Origin: Corynebacterium auriscanis
Lineage (GTDB): Bacteria; Actinomycetota; Actinomycetes; Mycobacteriales; Mycobacteriaceae
NCBI RefSeq assembly: GCF_030408435.1
Contig: NZ_CP047046.1
Span: 912,572 to 976,571 of the forward strand
Direction: 5' to 3'
Length of the DNA: 64,000 nt
The first letter of the stretch is position 1. Each line of letters opens with the position of its first letter. This document shows, piece after piece, positions 1 through 8,310 of this stretch. The position numbers were made by a program, and so were the translations under genes. The notes beneath the pieces were generated by a model. It saw only the letters and a list, made by a program, of their open reading frames with translations. It did not search any database and was not told where the DNA came from.

Positions 1-1033
1 GATCGTCCAAGTACCACATGATCTTCGGGATGGCATCGGCGAATTCTTCAGGTGAGACGACCTTGACGATATGTTCGGCGCCGATGGCTGCGGCGGATTC
101 TGCGGCTACGTCGACTTCCGAGTAACCCTGGCGTTCAAAGCCCGTGGTGAACGTCAGGAGGTTTGGATTGTGGCGCTTGGCGAGGGTCGCTATGGCCGTG
201 GAATCGATACCGCCGGACAGGAAGGATCCCACCGTCACATCAGCACGCATGTGCTTAGCAACGGAATCCTCTAGTGCTTCGGCGATTTTCTGGAAAACGG
301 CTTCTTCGCTGCCTGTCGCGACTTTCTTGACGGGGAAGCGGGGCTCAAACCATCGAGTTTCGGCGAGCGTTCCACCGGGGGTGACGGTGGCGTAGGAACC
401 CGACTCCAGCCGACGAATACCCTCGTGCAGACTCTCTGGTTCCGGCACGTACTGCAAATCGGTGTAGTGTGCAATCGCTCGTACATCCAGATCCTCGTTC
501 AAACCGATAGCCTCGGCCATGGAAAGGATGCACTTCTTTTCCGAGCTGAACACCGTGCCTGCTGGGGTGGTGGCGTAATACATCGGCTTTATGCCAAACT
601 GATCCCGAGCTAGGAAGAGGTTCTGCTCTACCGTATCCCAGATCGCAAAGGCGAACATGCCACGCAGGTGGTTGACGACATCCGCACCCCAGTGGTGGTA
701 GCCCACGACGATGGTTTCGCTGTCGCCTTCGGTATTAAAGGTATAACCCGCAGCTTGGAGCTCTGCGCGCAACTCAATGTAGTTGTAGATCTCGCCATTG
801 AATGTCAGCGCATACCGGTCGGTTTGGCCCTCCGGACCCCACTGCAAAGGCTGGTGCGAGTGGGCGATGTCAATGATGGAAAGCCGGTTGAATCCGAACA
901 CGACCGTGTCGTCATGCCATGTGCCACTGTCATCTGGTCCCCGGTGATGCATACAGGGTAGGGCGGTGGCTACCGCGTCTACGTACTTTTCCGCAGCCGA
1001 TTCGGCCGCAATCAAACCAAGCAATCCACACAT
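1..1033 (-). CDS. ltsA: LtsA/AsnB-type glutamine amidotransferase, 5' part (partial)
   Basis: Read on the minus strand from ATG at 1033, the protein begins Met-Cys-Gly-Leu. Cys2 is the N-terminal nucleophile of class II glutamine amidotransferases once Met is removed. The next 200 or so residues form the glutaminase domain, with HHRGPDDSGTW and LTFNGEIYNY segments. The synthetase domain follows with an SGGIDST PP-loop. About 344 codons are inside the window; the C-terminus lies off the left edge. Annotation pipelines usually call this family asparagine synthase. The homologue beside ctaC in C. glutamicum is LtsA, which amidates meso-diaminopimelate in peptidoglycan, and that role is inferred here from synteny. 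It is divergent from pqo, with about 110 bp between the two start codons. Confidence 0.9.
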   Translation of the reverse strand, partial: MCGLLGLIAAESAAEKYVDAVATALPCMHHRGPDDSGTWHDDTVVFGFNRLSIIDIAHSHQPLQWGPEGQTDRYALTFNGEIYNYIELRAELQAAGYTFNTEGDSETIVVGYHHWGADVVNHLRGMFAFAIWDTVEQNLFLARDQFGIKPMYYATTPAGTVFSSEKKCILSMAEAIGLNEDLDVRAIAHYTDLQYVPEPESLHEGIRRLESGSYATVTPGGTLAETRWFEPRFPVKKVATGSEEAVFQKIAEALEDSVAKHMRADVTVGSFLSGGIDSTAIATLAKRHNPNLLTFTTGFERQGYSEVDVAAESAAAIGAEHIVKVVSPEEFADAIPKIMWYLDD

Positions 1034-1142
1034 GTGCCCTGACTTTACGCCGGGTAGGGGACTGTGGTCGACATCGGCACGCGGCAACAGGCTTGCAGCT
1101 TACATAGCGAGAGCCTTATTGAGAGGCGTAAAGTCGAGAATT

Positions 1143-2906
1143 ATGGCTAAGAATTTCGCAGAACAGCTAGTTCAAAACCTTGAAAAACAAGGTGTACAGA
1201 GAATTTTCGGGCTGGTTGGCGACAGCTTGAACCCGATCGTCGACGCAGTTCGCCGTTCTAGCATTGAATGGATTCACGTCCGCAATGAAGAAGCCGCGGC
1301 GTTTGCAGCTGGGGCCGAATCCCTCGTCACCGGGAAGCTCGCAGTGTGTGCGGGCTCCTGTGGTCCGGGAAATACTCACCTCATCCAAGGCCTATATGAT
1401 TCCCACCGCAATGGGGCCAAGGTGCTCGCCCTAGCATCGCACATCCCAAGCATGCAGATTGGCTCCAAATTCTTCCAAGAAACCCACCCGGAGGCGATCT
1501 TCCAGGAGTGCTCGGGCTACTGCGAGATGGTGAACTCCACCGAGCAGGGCACGCGACTGATTCACAATGCCATTCAGTCGACCATGGCGGGCTACGGCGT
1601 GTCCGTCCTAGTCATCCCCGGTGATATCTCCTCACAAAAGTGCGAGGACGAAAGGTTCCTCCGTTCCGAGATCGCCACAGGGCGCCCTACGGTTTACCCC
1701 GATTCCCGTGAAGCAGCGGCACTGGCGCAGGCCATCAATAAAGCAGAAACAGTGACGTTGTTCTGCGGTGCAGGCGCCAACGATGCCCGTGAACAAGTGC
1801 TGAAGCTAGCGGAAAAGATCAAGTCTCCGGTCGGGCACGCTTTCGGTGGAAAGATGCACATCCAGTATGACAACCCATTTGACGTAGGTATGTCTGGATT
1901 GCTGGGATATGGCGCCGCCTGCGATGCTATGCACGACGCTGAATTGCTGATTCTGTTGGGTACGGACTTCCCCTACTCGGAGTTCCTGCCCAGCGAGAAC
2001 GTGGCCCAAGTGGATGTCGACGCGCGCGCAATTGGGCGTCGAACCACAGTAAAATACCCAGTCGTTGGTGACGTAGCCGCGACCATTGAGACGATCCTCG
2101 ACCATGTAGAAGAGAAGACGGATCGGTCGTTCCTCGACAAGCAACTGCGTAACCATGCCAAGGCTTTGGAACACGTGGTGGGGGCTTACACCGACAAGGC
2201 AAAGAAGTCCTCCGGACCGATCCACCCCGAGTTTTTGGCGGATACCATCGACCGTCTAGCTGATGAGGATGCCGTGTTCACTGTTGATACCGGCATGTGC
2301 AACGTGTGGGGTGCGCGCTACATCACGCCTAACGGCAAGCGCGAAGAAATTGGGTCCTTCCGCCACGGCACCATGGCCAACGCTCTGCCTCACGCCATCG
2401 GTGTGCAAGCAGCTGATCGAAACCGCCAAGTGATCACGTTTTCCGGTGACGGCGGACTGGGCATGCTCATGGGAGAATTGCTGACAGTCAAGCTTCACAA
2501 CTTGCCGGTGAAGACGATTGTCTTCAATAACTCCTCGCTGGGCATGGTGAAGCTGGAGATGTTGGTGGAAGGACTGCCGGATTTCCAGACCGACCACGAG
2601 GCCGTCAACTTCCACGACATCGCCCAGGCCGCAGGCATCAAGGCCTACCGCATAGAAAAGAAGGAAGACGTCGAGCCCGTGTTGCGTGAGGCCCTCGCAT
2701 ACGACGGTCCGGTGTTGGTCGACGTGGTAACGGATCCAAACGCCCTGTCCCTGCCACCGGAGATTACATGGGAGATGATGATGGGATTCTCCAAGGCGGC
2801 TGCACGCACCGTTTTTGGTGGTGGAGTAGGTCGAATGGTGGATCTGGCGCGGTCCAATCTACGCAATATCGGGGCCGCGGGACAGATCGAAGCTAATAAG
2901 TTCTAA
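1143..2906 (+). CDS. pqo: pyruvate:quinone oxidoreductase (pyruvate dehydrogenase, PoxB type)
   Basis: This is a 587-residue ThDP/FAD enzyme that oxidatively decarboxylates pyruvate to acetate and CO2 and passes electrons to the quinone pool at the membrane. Visible signatures are the ThDP-activating Glu in HVRNEEAAAFAAG (about residues 45-57), the middle FAD-binding domain, and the C-terminal ThDP motif GDGGLGML...NNSS. The reading frame is open upstream to 966. I chose ATG 1143 because the sequence from MAKNFAEQL aligns with the N-terminus of the family, while the upstream 59 codons resemble nothing. Length fits Pqo of C. glutamicum and E. coli PoxB. It sits between ltsA and ctaC, a position where C. 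glutamicum, as I recall, has no such gene. Confidence 0.93.
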   Translation: MAKNFAEQLVQNLEKQGVQRIFGLVGDSLNPIVDAVRRSSIEWIHVRNEEAAAFAAGAESLVTGKLAVCAGSCGPGNTHLIQGLYDSHRNGAKVLALASHIPSMQIGSKFFQETHPEAIFQECSGYCEMVNSTEQGTRLIHNAIQSTMAGYGVSVLVIPGDISSQKCEDERFLRSEIATGRPTVYPDSREAAALAQAINKAETVTLFCGAGANDAREQVLKLAEKIKSPVGHAFGGKMHIQYDNPFDVGMSGLLGYGAACDAMHDAELLILLGTDFPYSEFLPSENVAQVDVDARAIGRRTTVKYPVVGDVAATIETILDHVEEKTDRSFLDKQLRNHAKALEHVVGAYTDKAKKSSGPIHPEFLADTIDRLADEDAVFTVDTGMCNVWGARYITPNGKREEIGSFRHGTMANALPHAIGVQAADRNRQVITFSGDGGLGMLMGELLTVKLHNLPVKTIVFNNSSLGMVKLEMLVEGLPDFQTDHEAVNFHDIAQAAGIKAYRIEKKEDVEPVLREALAYDGPVLVDVVTDPNALSLPPEITWEMMMGFSKAAARTVFGGGVGRMVDLARSNLRNIGAAGQIEANKF

Positions 2907-3126
2907 CCCTTGCTTGGGTGAGTACACCCGAATAGGTAAATGTGACCCGCCAGATAGTGGCTTTAATGGCTATATGGTCTAAGGTCATTGTTTGAAGCAG
3001 TCTCCTGCCTCGTGGCTCAGAATCGTTTACTGCAGGCGATTGAGCAGGTAAAACCTAGAAACTTAGGGTGTGCCGCGGTGCGGAGTAGGGGACGAAGTGA
3101 CGTGTGATTGAGGAAGGCAAACTCGC
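2907..3126. other. intergenic region between pqo and ctaC
   Basis: This 220-bp gap must hold the end of the pqo transcript and the ctaC promoter. A small perfect inverted repeat (GGGTG, 4-nt loop, CACCC) lies at about 2919-2932, but no T-run follows, so I do not call it a terminator. No coding sequence is visible. Confidence 0.35.
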
Positions 3127-4245
3127 GTGGAACAGCGAAAAGTACACGGTTTGACTCGCCGTATCGGTTTGGCTGGATTGCTCGGTGGCGCTGGCCTGTT
3201 GCTCACGGGCTGCAACGTTGCACCCCCGGACAACGGATTTTTCCGTGCCCTGCGTATGGGCTGGCCAACTGGTGTAACTCCAGAAGCCAAAGAAATGGGC
3301 AACTTCTGGGTGTGGGTCTGGGTGACCGCATGGATCGTCGGCATCATCATGTGGGTGCTGATGTTCTACGTGCTGGGTCGTTATAACGATAAGGCCCGCA
3401 GTAAGCGCGGTGATAATGAAGAATTCCCACGCCAGACCGCCTACAACGTTCCTCTGGAACTTGTGCTGACCACGCTGCCTGTCCTTATCGTCATGGGTCT
3501 GTTCTTCTTCAATGTGCAGACCCAGGATGTGGCGACCGCACTGAACAAGAACCCGAAGGTGACCGTGGACGTCACCGCCTACCAGTGGAACTGGAAGTTC
3601 GGTTACGCCGAGGTTGACGGTGAGTTGACTAAGGATGGCCAGAAGTACATCGGTAAGGACGACGAAGCCCAGAAGCGTGCGGAGTTCTCCCGCTACGAGG
3701 GTGCGGAGCCTAACGGTGACGAGCACTACCCAACCGGCCCCATCCACGGCAAGTCCAAGGATGACTACAGCTACCTGAACTTCAACAAGATCGAGACCGT
3801 GGGTACTACCGATGAGGTTCCAGTTCTGGTTCTCCCATCCCGTACCCCAATCGAGTTCCGTTTGGCTTCGGCTGACGTTTCTCACGCATTCTGGGTTCCG
3901 GAGTTCCTGTTCAAGCGCGATGCTTACAACCACCCAGAGCAGAACCAGTCTGAGCGTCGTTTCCAGATTAAGGAAATCAGCGAGGATGGCGCATACGTAG
4001 GCCGCTGTGCCGAAATGTGTGGTACCTACCACGCAATGATGAACTTTGAGGTTCGGGTTGTGTCCCCGGAGAAGTTCAGTCAGTACCTCGAGTACCGCAA
4101 GAGCAACCCGAAGGCACCGAACTCTGAGGCTCTGAAGTCCATCGGTGAAGAGGGCTACTCCGTCTCCACCCACCCATTTGTCTCTGACCGCACCGGTACC
4201 CGTAGCGTGACGGACAACAACTACGTCGACCGCAACCAGGGCTAA
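3127..4245 (+). CDS. ctaC: cytochrome c oxidase (aa3) subunit II
   Basis: A 372-residue lipoprotein precursor. A basic N-terminus and hydrophobic stretch end in the lipobox LLTGC with Cys29. Two transmembrane segments follow, then an exposed cupredoxin domain. CuA ligands are visible as His in DVSHAFWVPEF and the cluster GRCAEMCGTYHAMM. A charged insertion at about 165-205 (rich in K, D, E) is typical of actinobacterial CtaC and is thought to help contact the membrane-bound cytochrome c1. The GTG start is preceded by GAGGAAGG at 3111-3118. It forms an operon with ctaF; the subunit I gene ctaD is not in the window. The protein is part of the bc1-aa3 supercomplex with QcrCAB. Confidence 0.97.
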   Translation: MEQRKVHGLTRRIGLAGLLGGAGLLLTGCNVAPPDNGFFRALRMGWPTGVTPEAKEMGNFWVWVWVTAWIVGIIMWVLMFYVLGRYNDKARSKRGDNEEFPRQTAYNVPLELVLTTLPVLIVMGLFFFNVQTQDVATALNKNPKVTVDVTAYQWNWKFGYAEVDGELTKDGQKYIGKDDEAQKRAEFSRYEGAEPNGDEHYPTGPIHGKSKDDYSYLNFNKIETVGTTDEVPVLVLPSRTPIEFRLASADVSHAFWVPEFLFKRDAYNHPEQNQSERRFQIKEISEDGAYVGRCAEMCGTYHAMMNFEVRVVSPEKFSQYLEYRKSNPKAPNSEALKSIGEEGYSVSTHPFVSDRTGTRSVTDNNYVDRNQG

Positions 4246-4279
4246 GCCTCACAGCTCAAGGTAGAAAGAGAGACTTAAA

Positions 4280-4711
4280 ATGACTTCAGGCGCAAAGCTC
4301 TTCTACGGCATTGCAATGTTTTTCGCCGCAATGGATGTGTTCTACATCCTCGCCACGATCTACTTGAAGGACTCGGCTAGCTTGATCGGTCTGGAGTGGG
4401 CGGGTGCCACCGGGTTGACGATGGCTTTCTTGCTGGCACTGATGCTGGCAGCCTACCTGCACCTCACCGATAACAAGACCGATATCGGTCCTGCGGACTG
4501 GGAAGAGGCAGAGATCGAGGATGGTGCTGGCGTGCTGGGCTTCTTCTCCGCCAGCTCGATCTGGCCATTCGCTATGACCGTCGCTATCGTCCTGATGGCT
4601 TACGGCATTGCCTTCTGGCACTTCTGGCTTATTGCCTTCGGTGCGGTTGTGCTGATCTGGGCCGGCACCATGTTGAACCTGCAGTACGGTCTACCTCCGG
4701 AGAAGCACTAG
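4280..4711 (+). CDS. ctaF: cytochrome c oxidase subunit IV (actinobacterial type)
   Basis: A 143-residue integral membrane protein with about four hydrophobic segments and a short charged loop (DIGPADWEEAEIEDG, about residues 73-87). This small subunit of the aa3 oxidase is found in actinobacteria and normally follows ctaC directly. Here the gap is 34 bp, containing a purine-rich ribosome site (AGAAAGAGAG). The start ATG is unambiguous. A terminator hairpin lies about 85 bp downstream. Confidence 0.95.
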   Translation: MTSGAKLFYGIAMFFAAMDVFYILATIYLKDSASLIGLEWAGATGLTMAFLLALMLAAYLHLTDNKTDIGPADWEEAEIEDGAGVLGFFSASSIWPFAMTVAIVLMAYGIAFWHFWLIAFGAVVLIWAGTMLNLQYGLPPEKH

Positions 4712-4796
4712 TCCCCAAGGAATATCTTCCTCCTGTCACTGAGGGGGCTTGGGCGGGGACCTACTTGGGAGGCCCTGCACATTAACCCTAAAGGCA

Positions 4797-4842
4797 ACGG
4801 AGTCACACTTCTTTTTCACGCGGGGAGTGTGGCTCCGTTTTG
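4797..4842 (+). terminator. rho-independent terminator after ctaC-ctaF
   Basis: Inverted repeat with arms 4797-4809 and 4826-4838 (13 bp, one mismatch or wobble), a 16-nt loop and a run of four T at 4838-4841. It lies in the expected place for ending the ctaCF transcript. Confidence 0.7.
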
Positions 4843-4884
4843 TGTTCTCCGCGTTGTTTCCGCGTGGTACCCCGTGCATTCGAA

Positions 4885-4910
4885 AACGCCCCGTCAATTG
4901 ACGGGGCGTT
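4885..4910 (-). terminator. terminator of trpD (perfect palindrome)
   Basis: A perfect 11-bp inverted repeat, AACGCCCCGTC / GACGGGGCGTT, with an AATT loop. Read on the minus strand it is followed by a T-run (TTTT counting the arm's own last bases), so it fits termination of trpD. It could also act as a second barrier for ctaF transcripts. Confidence 0.75.
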
Positions 4911-4963
4911 AGCCGTTCAGCTTGCGAGTGCCAAAGGTCGAGGCCCGGTAAAGACTCGAGCTG

Positions 4964-6118
4964 TTAATCTATCGAGCGACCAAGTACCGCTTGCAAGGTG
5001 TCACGTGCCGCGCCGGATCCCAGCGCACGCCGTGCAACCTCGATCTGCTCGCGCATGACTTCGCGAACAGCGTCGTTGACGGTGTAACCGTTATCCGGGG
5101 TGATTCGATCTGTCCACCCGCGTACCGCGGTTAGTGCACCAGCGGCGTTGATCAAGACAGCATCCTTGATCGCGCCTTCCAATTTGCCGTTCATGAGGTC
5201 GACGGCTACCTGCGCGTTGTAGGCTGCGTCACCTCCGGTTAAAGCTCCTTCTTCGTGGTAGCTCAAGCCCAGGGCGGCAGGGTTGATGGTGGCCTCGCTC
5301 GTCTGGCCTGTTTCGTCTACGGTCACTACTTCGGTGGGTGCGCACACGGATATTTCGTCCATGCCGTCCATACCGCGTACCACGAGTACTCGGGCCCCTT
5401 GGTGAGCAAAAGCGCCGCCCATGATGGGCATCATGTCACGGAATGCGCACCCGATAAGGCCGTACCTAGGGCTGGCGGGGTTGGTCATAGGGCCTAAGAG
5501 GTTGAACATAGTTGGCACCGCTAGCTCGCTACGCACGGGCGCGGCGAACCGCATCGCCGGGTGGTAGGTCTTGGAGTACATAAACGCGAAGTTTGTCTTC
5601 GCTGCGTCTTCACGGATACCTTGGGGATCGCGCTCGATATCCATCCCCAGTGCCTCCAGCATGTCCGCACCGCCACACTTGGAACTAGCTGCGCGGTTGC
5701 CGTGCTTGACTACTGGAACACCGCTAGCGGCAATGACGATGGCTGCCATCGTCGAAATGTTGACAGTGTGGTGACCATCACCGCCGGTGCCCACGATGTC
5801 TACGCGGTCCGGCTGATCACTAAAGTCGACTTTGGCCGCAAAACTGCGCATCGTTTCGGCGGCCGCGGCTAGTTCAGCTGCGCTTAGTCCCTTGACCCTT
5901 AGGCCGAAACTAAAGGCCGCAATGACTGCAGGGCCTGCGTTGCCATCCATGATCTCCCGCATTGCCCAGGACACTTGGGATTCACTGAGTTCCTCCCGCC
6001 GTCCCAGCCGATCGAGCACGCCTGGCCATGTGAAATAGGAATCGGGGAGTTGTTCCTTATTGAGGGCTTTCGTGATGGGGTCTGTTGAGTGGGAAGATGC
6101 GCTCACAGAAGCCACCAT
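4964..6118 (-). CDS. trpD: anthranilate phosphoribosyltransferase
   Basis: Transfers the phosphoribosyl group of PRPP to anthranilate in tryptophan synthesis. Family motifs are present: GTGGDGHHTVNIST (PRPP-binding loop), KHGNRAASSKCGGAD and a DEISV segment. The frame is open to 6184, but I prefer ATG 6118 (384 residues, MVASVSA...), because the residues upstream are not conserved-looking and a purine-rich AAGAAAGG precedes 6118; a GTG two codons' width away is an alternative. It stands alone and divergent from ctaE, as in M. tuberculosis (trpD-ctaE), not in a trp operon, so a second trpD may exist elsewhere. Confidence 0.93.
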   Translation of the reverse strand: MVASVSASSHSTDPITKALNKEQLPDSYFTWPGVLDRLGRREELSESQVSWAMREIMDGNAGPAVIAAFSFGLRVKGLSAAELAAAAETMRSFAAKVDFSDQPDRVDIVGTGGDGHHTVNISTMAAIVIAASGVPVVKHGNRAASSKCGGADMLEALGMDIERDPQGIREDAAKTNFAFMYSKTYHPAMRFAAPVRSELAVPTMFNLLGPMTNPASPRYGLIGCAFRDMMPIMGGAFAHQGARVLVVRGMDGMDEISVCAPTEVVTVDETGQTSEATINPAALGLSYHEEGALTGGDAAYNAQVAVDLMNGKLEGAIKDAVLINAAGALTAVRGWTDRITPDNGYTVNDAVREVMREQIEVARRALGSGAARDTLQAVLGRSID

Positions 6119-6298
6119 CCTTTCTTTCTGCTCGATGGGTTTGTGTGTTGGCTGTCGCAGGCGGCAGCACGCAATGTAGCGCATCTCTCAGCTTAGGTCA
6201 CCGGTTTTGTTACGACGCCCCAAGTCCCCAGTTATCTTGTTACCCAGCGGGGGATAGGCTCCAGCAGGCAGACGCAGCGAGTGGGGGTCGTGGGGCGT

Positions 6299-6471
6299 CG
6301 GAATGGAGAGAGCCCCGGCGGGGTGTTGGAGTGAGCCCCAGAGGAAAGGTGCCGCGGGTGGGGGCGTGAGGGTTCCGGAATGGAGTGAGCCCCGGCGGGG
6401 TGTTGGAGTGAGCCCCAGAGGAAAGGTGCCGCGGGTGGGGGCGTGGGGGGCGTCGGAATGAAGGGAGCCGT
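6299..6471. repeat. 77/78-bp GC-rich tandem direct repeat (about 2.2 copies)
   Basis: The unit begins with CGGAATGGAG at 6299 and again at 6376. A third, diverged partial copy begins with CGGAATGAAG at 6454. The first two copies are almost identical over 70 bp. Within each unit a shorter motif, GAGTGAGCCCC or close to it, occurs twice. The period is not a multiple of three in both steps and no frame on either strand is conserved as coding, so I treat it as non-coding. Confidence 0.85.
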
Positions 6472-6714
6472 AGCGTGCAGACGGGGGTACCGGTGGCTAC
6501 AAGTACCCCCGGAACGGAACAATTGGGCAAAAGTGCTTGACAAGTTCGGCGCGTGACCTCCCCTTTTAGGGATCGTCGTATGAAGCGGGGCAAAAGTTCC
6601 CAATAGCCCTAAACGGGGGAGACTCACAGGTTAGTCCAATGTTTTACCTGCGTTTTTCCAGAATCTAGTTTGAATCGGTGGGTTGTGAATCGACTATCCG
6701 TTTCAAACAGTCCA

Positions 6715-6720
6715 TACTAT
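6715..6720 (+). promoter_or_regulatory. -10 hexamer of ctaE, probable leaderless start
   Basis: TACTAT at 6715-6720 is separated by only 5 nt from GTG 6726, which has no Shine-Dalgarno sequence. Transcription would then begin at or next to the start codon. No clear -35 is seen. Confidence 0.5.
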
Positions 6721-6725
6721 TAGGC

Positions 6726-7337
6726 GTGACGAGCGCAGTTGAAAACCCAGGTATGGCAGCACCACAGCGTGTTGCGACACTGAACCGGCCAAATATGGTC
6801 AGTGTCGGCACGATTGTGTTCCTGTCTCAAGAATTGATGTTTTTTGCTGGCCTGTTCGCGATGTACTTCGTGTCCAAGGCCAACTCCGGAGGCGAATGGC
6901 CTTCTCACCCGACTGAACTGAACGTGCCTTTTGCGGCGACGATCACCATCATCCTGGTGTCGTCTTCGTTCACGGCACAGTGGGGTGTCTTCGCAGCAGA
7001 GCGCGGTGACGTGTTCGCGTTGCGCCGGTGGTACGCACTTTCGGCTCTTCTCGGTACGATCTTCCTGATCGGTCAGGGCTACGAGTACTTCCACCTAGTG
7101 CAACACGGGACGACGATTCCGGGCTCGGTTTACGGTTCGGTGTTCTTTATCACCACCGGCTTCCACGGTGCACACGTTTTGGCCGGTGTGCTTGCATTCG
7201 TGGTCGTGCTGTTGAGGACGTTCAAATCCAAGTTCACTCCCGCCCAGGCTACGGCGGCCGTAGTGGTTTCTTACTACTGGCACTTCGTGGATGTGGTGTG
7301 GATCGGACTTTGGATCACCATTTACTTCATTCAGTAG
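6726..7337 (+). CDS. ctaE: cytochrome c oxidase subunit III
   Basis: A 203-residue protein with five or so transmembrane segments and the heme-copper oxidase subunit III signatures [30 protein letters not shown] and [10 protein letters not shown]. The frame is open to GTG 6678. I chose GTG 6726 because the product then begins (V/M)[14 protein letters not shown], matching the family, and because a -10 hexamer lies just before it. It is the first gene of ctaE-qcrCAB, which links oxidase subunit III to the bc1 complex, as in other actinobacteria with a bc1-aa3 supercomplex. Confidence 0.95.
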   Translation: MTSAVENPGMAAPQRVATLNRPNMVSVGTIVFLSQELMFFAGLFAMYFVSKANSGGEWPSHPTELNVPFAATITIILVSSSFTAQWGVFAAERGDVFALRRWYALSALLGTIFLIGQGYEYFHLVQHGTTIPGSVYGSVFFITTGFHGAHVLAGVLAFVVVLLRTFKSKFTPAQATAAVVVSYYWHFVDVVWIGLWITIYFIQ

Positions 7338-7413
7338 GCCGTAACGGCCGGCTACGGTATCCGACCGGCCTACAGCCATCAAATTTCCATTGACGAACAC
7401 TTAAGGGAACAAG

Positions 7414-8310
7414 ATGGATAACAAATCCACTAACGCAGGCGCCGCAACCGGTGCTCGCGGATCGAAGACAGCAGCGCAGATGCGCCGGCGTCGCAAGATC
7501 CGTAAGAGCTTCGCGGGCGCGCTGGCGCTGGTCTTGGCGTTGACCGGCGCGGGCTTCATCGCTAACGCTTTGACCCCAGATCCGCAGACCGCAGTGGCTG
7601 ACCAAGACCAGGTCGCCATGGTGCAAGAAGGTAAGCAGATCTACGAGACAGCATGTATCACCTGCCACGGCACGAACTTGCAGGGAGTAAAGGACCGCGG
7701 TCCTTCCCTCATCGGTGTTGGTGAAGGTGCTGTGTACTTCCAGGTTCACAGTGGTCGCATGCCAATGCTGCGTAACGAGGCACAGGCTTCTCGTAAGCCA
7801 CCCCGTTACTCCGAGTCCCAGGCTCTGGCTCTGGCCGCATACGTTCACGCAAGTGGCGGTGGCCCAGAAATCGTCCGCGATAAGGATGGATCCATCGCGA
7901 TGGATTCCTTGCGCGGTAAGAACAACGACGGTGGCCAAATCGATCCTGCGGACGTAGCCCGCGGTTCTGACCTGTTCCGCCTGAACTGTGCATCCTGCCA
8001 CAACTTCACCGGTCGAGGTGGTGCGCTGTCTGGCGGTAAGTACGCCCCAGTTTTGGATCCTGCGAATGAGCAGGAGATTTACCAGGCTATGTTGACTGGT
8101 CCTCAAAACATGCCGAAGTTCTCTGATCGCCAGCTGACTGCTGACGAGAAGAAGGACATCATCGCCTACATCAAGTCCGCTAAGGAAACTCCTGAGCATG
8201 GTGGCTTCGGTCTCGGCGGTATCGGTCCGGTTACCGAAGGCATGCTGATGTGGTTTGTAGGCATCATCGTCATGATTGCCTTCGCGATGTGGATTGGATC
8301 CCGCCAATGA
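7414..8310 (+). CDS. qcrC: diheme cytochrome c1 subunit of the bc1 complex
   Basis: A 298-residue protein with an N-terminal membrane anchor (about residues 27-50), two class I cytochrome c domains and a C-terminal membrane helix (about 274-296). Two heme-attachment motifs are visible, CITCH and CASCH. Two hemes c in one subunit is the actinobacterial arrangement: the second replaces a soluble cytochrome c and hands electrons directly to CtaC. The ATG has AAGGGA 6-7 nt upstream. The stop overlaps the start of qcrA (ATGA). Confidence 0.97.
   Translation: MDNKSTNAGAATGARGSKTAAQMRRRRKIRKSFAGALALVLALTGAGFIANALTPDPQTAVADQDQVAMVQEGKQIYETACITCHGTNLQGVKDRGPSLIGVGEGAVYFQVHSGRMPMLRNEAQASRKPPRYSESQALALAAYVHASGGGPEIVRDKDGSIAMDSLRGKNNDGGQIDPADVARGSDLFRLNCASCHNFTGRGGALSGGKYAPVLDPANEQEIYQAMLTGPQNMPKFSDRQLTADEKKDIIAYIKSAKETPEHGGFGLGGIGPVTEGMLMWFVGIIVMIAFAMWIGSRQ

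Larger units (their letters stand above)
6119..6725. other. trpD-ctaE divergent intergenic region
   Basis: About 600 bp without a convincing gene. It holds a GC-rich tandem repeat (about 6299-6471), then more typical sequence with the ctaE promoter just before 6726. Open frames on the minus strand here are proline-rich by-products of the repeat. Confidence 0.7.

Noticed and set aside
2919..2932. Terminator after pqo
   Set aside because: A 5-bp stem without a T-run is too weak.
3055..4173. Minus-strand open frame opposite ctaC
   Set aside because: Antisense shadow caused by GC-biased third positions of ctaC.
6232..6627. Proline-rich minus-strand frames in the trpD-ctaE gap
   Set aside because: They arise from the 77-bp repeat; repeated frames are not maintained and no start or ribosome site fits.
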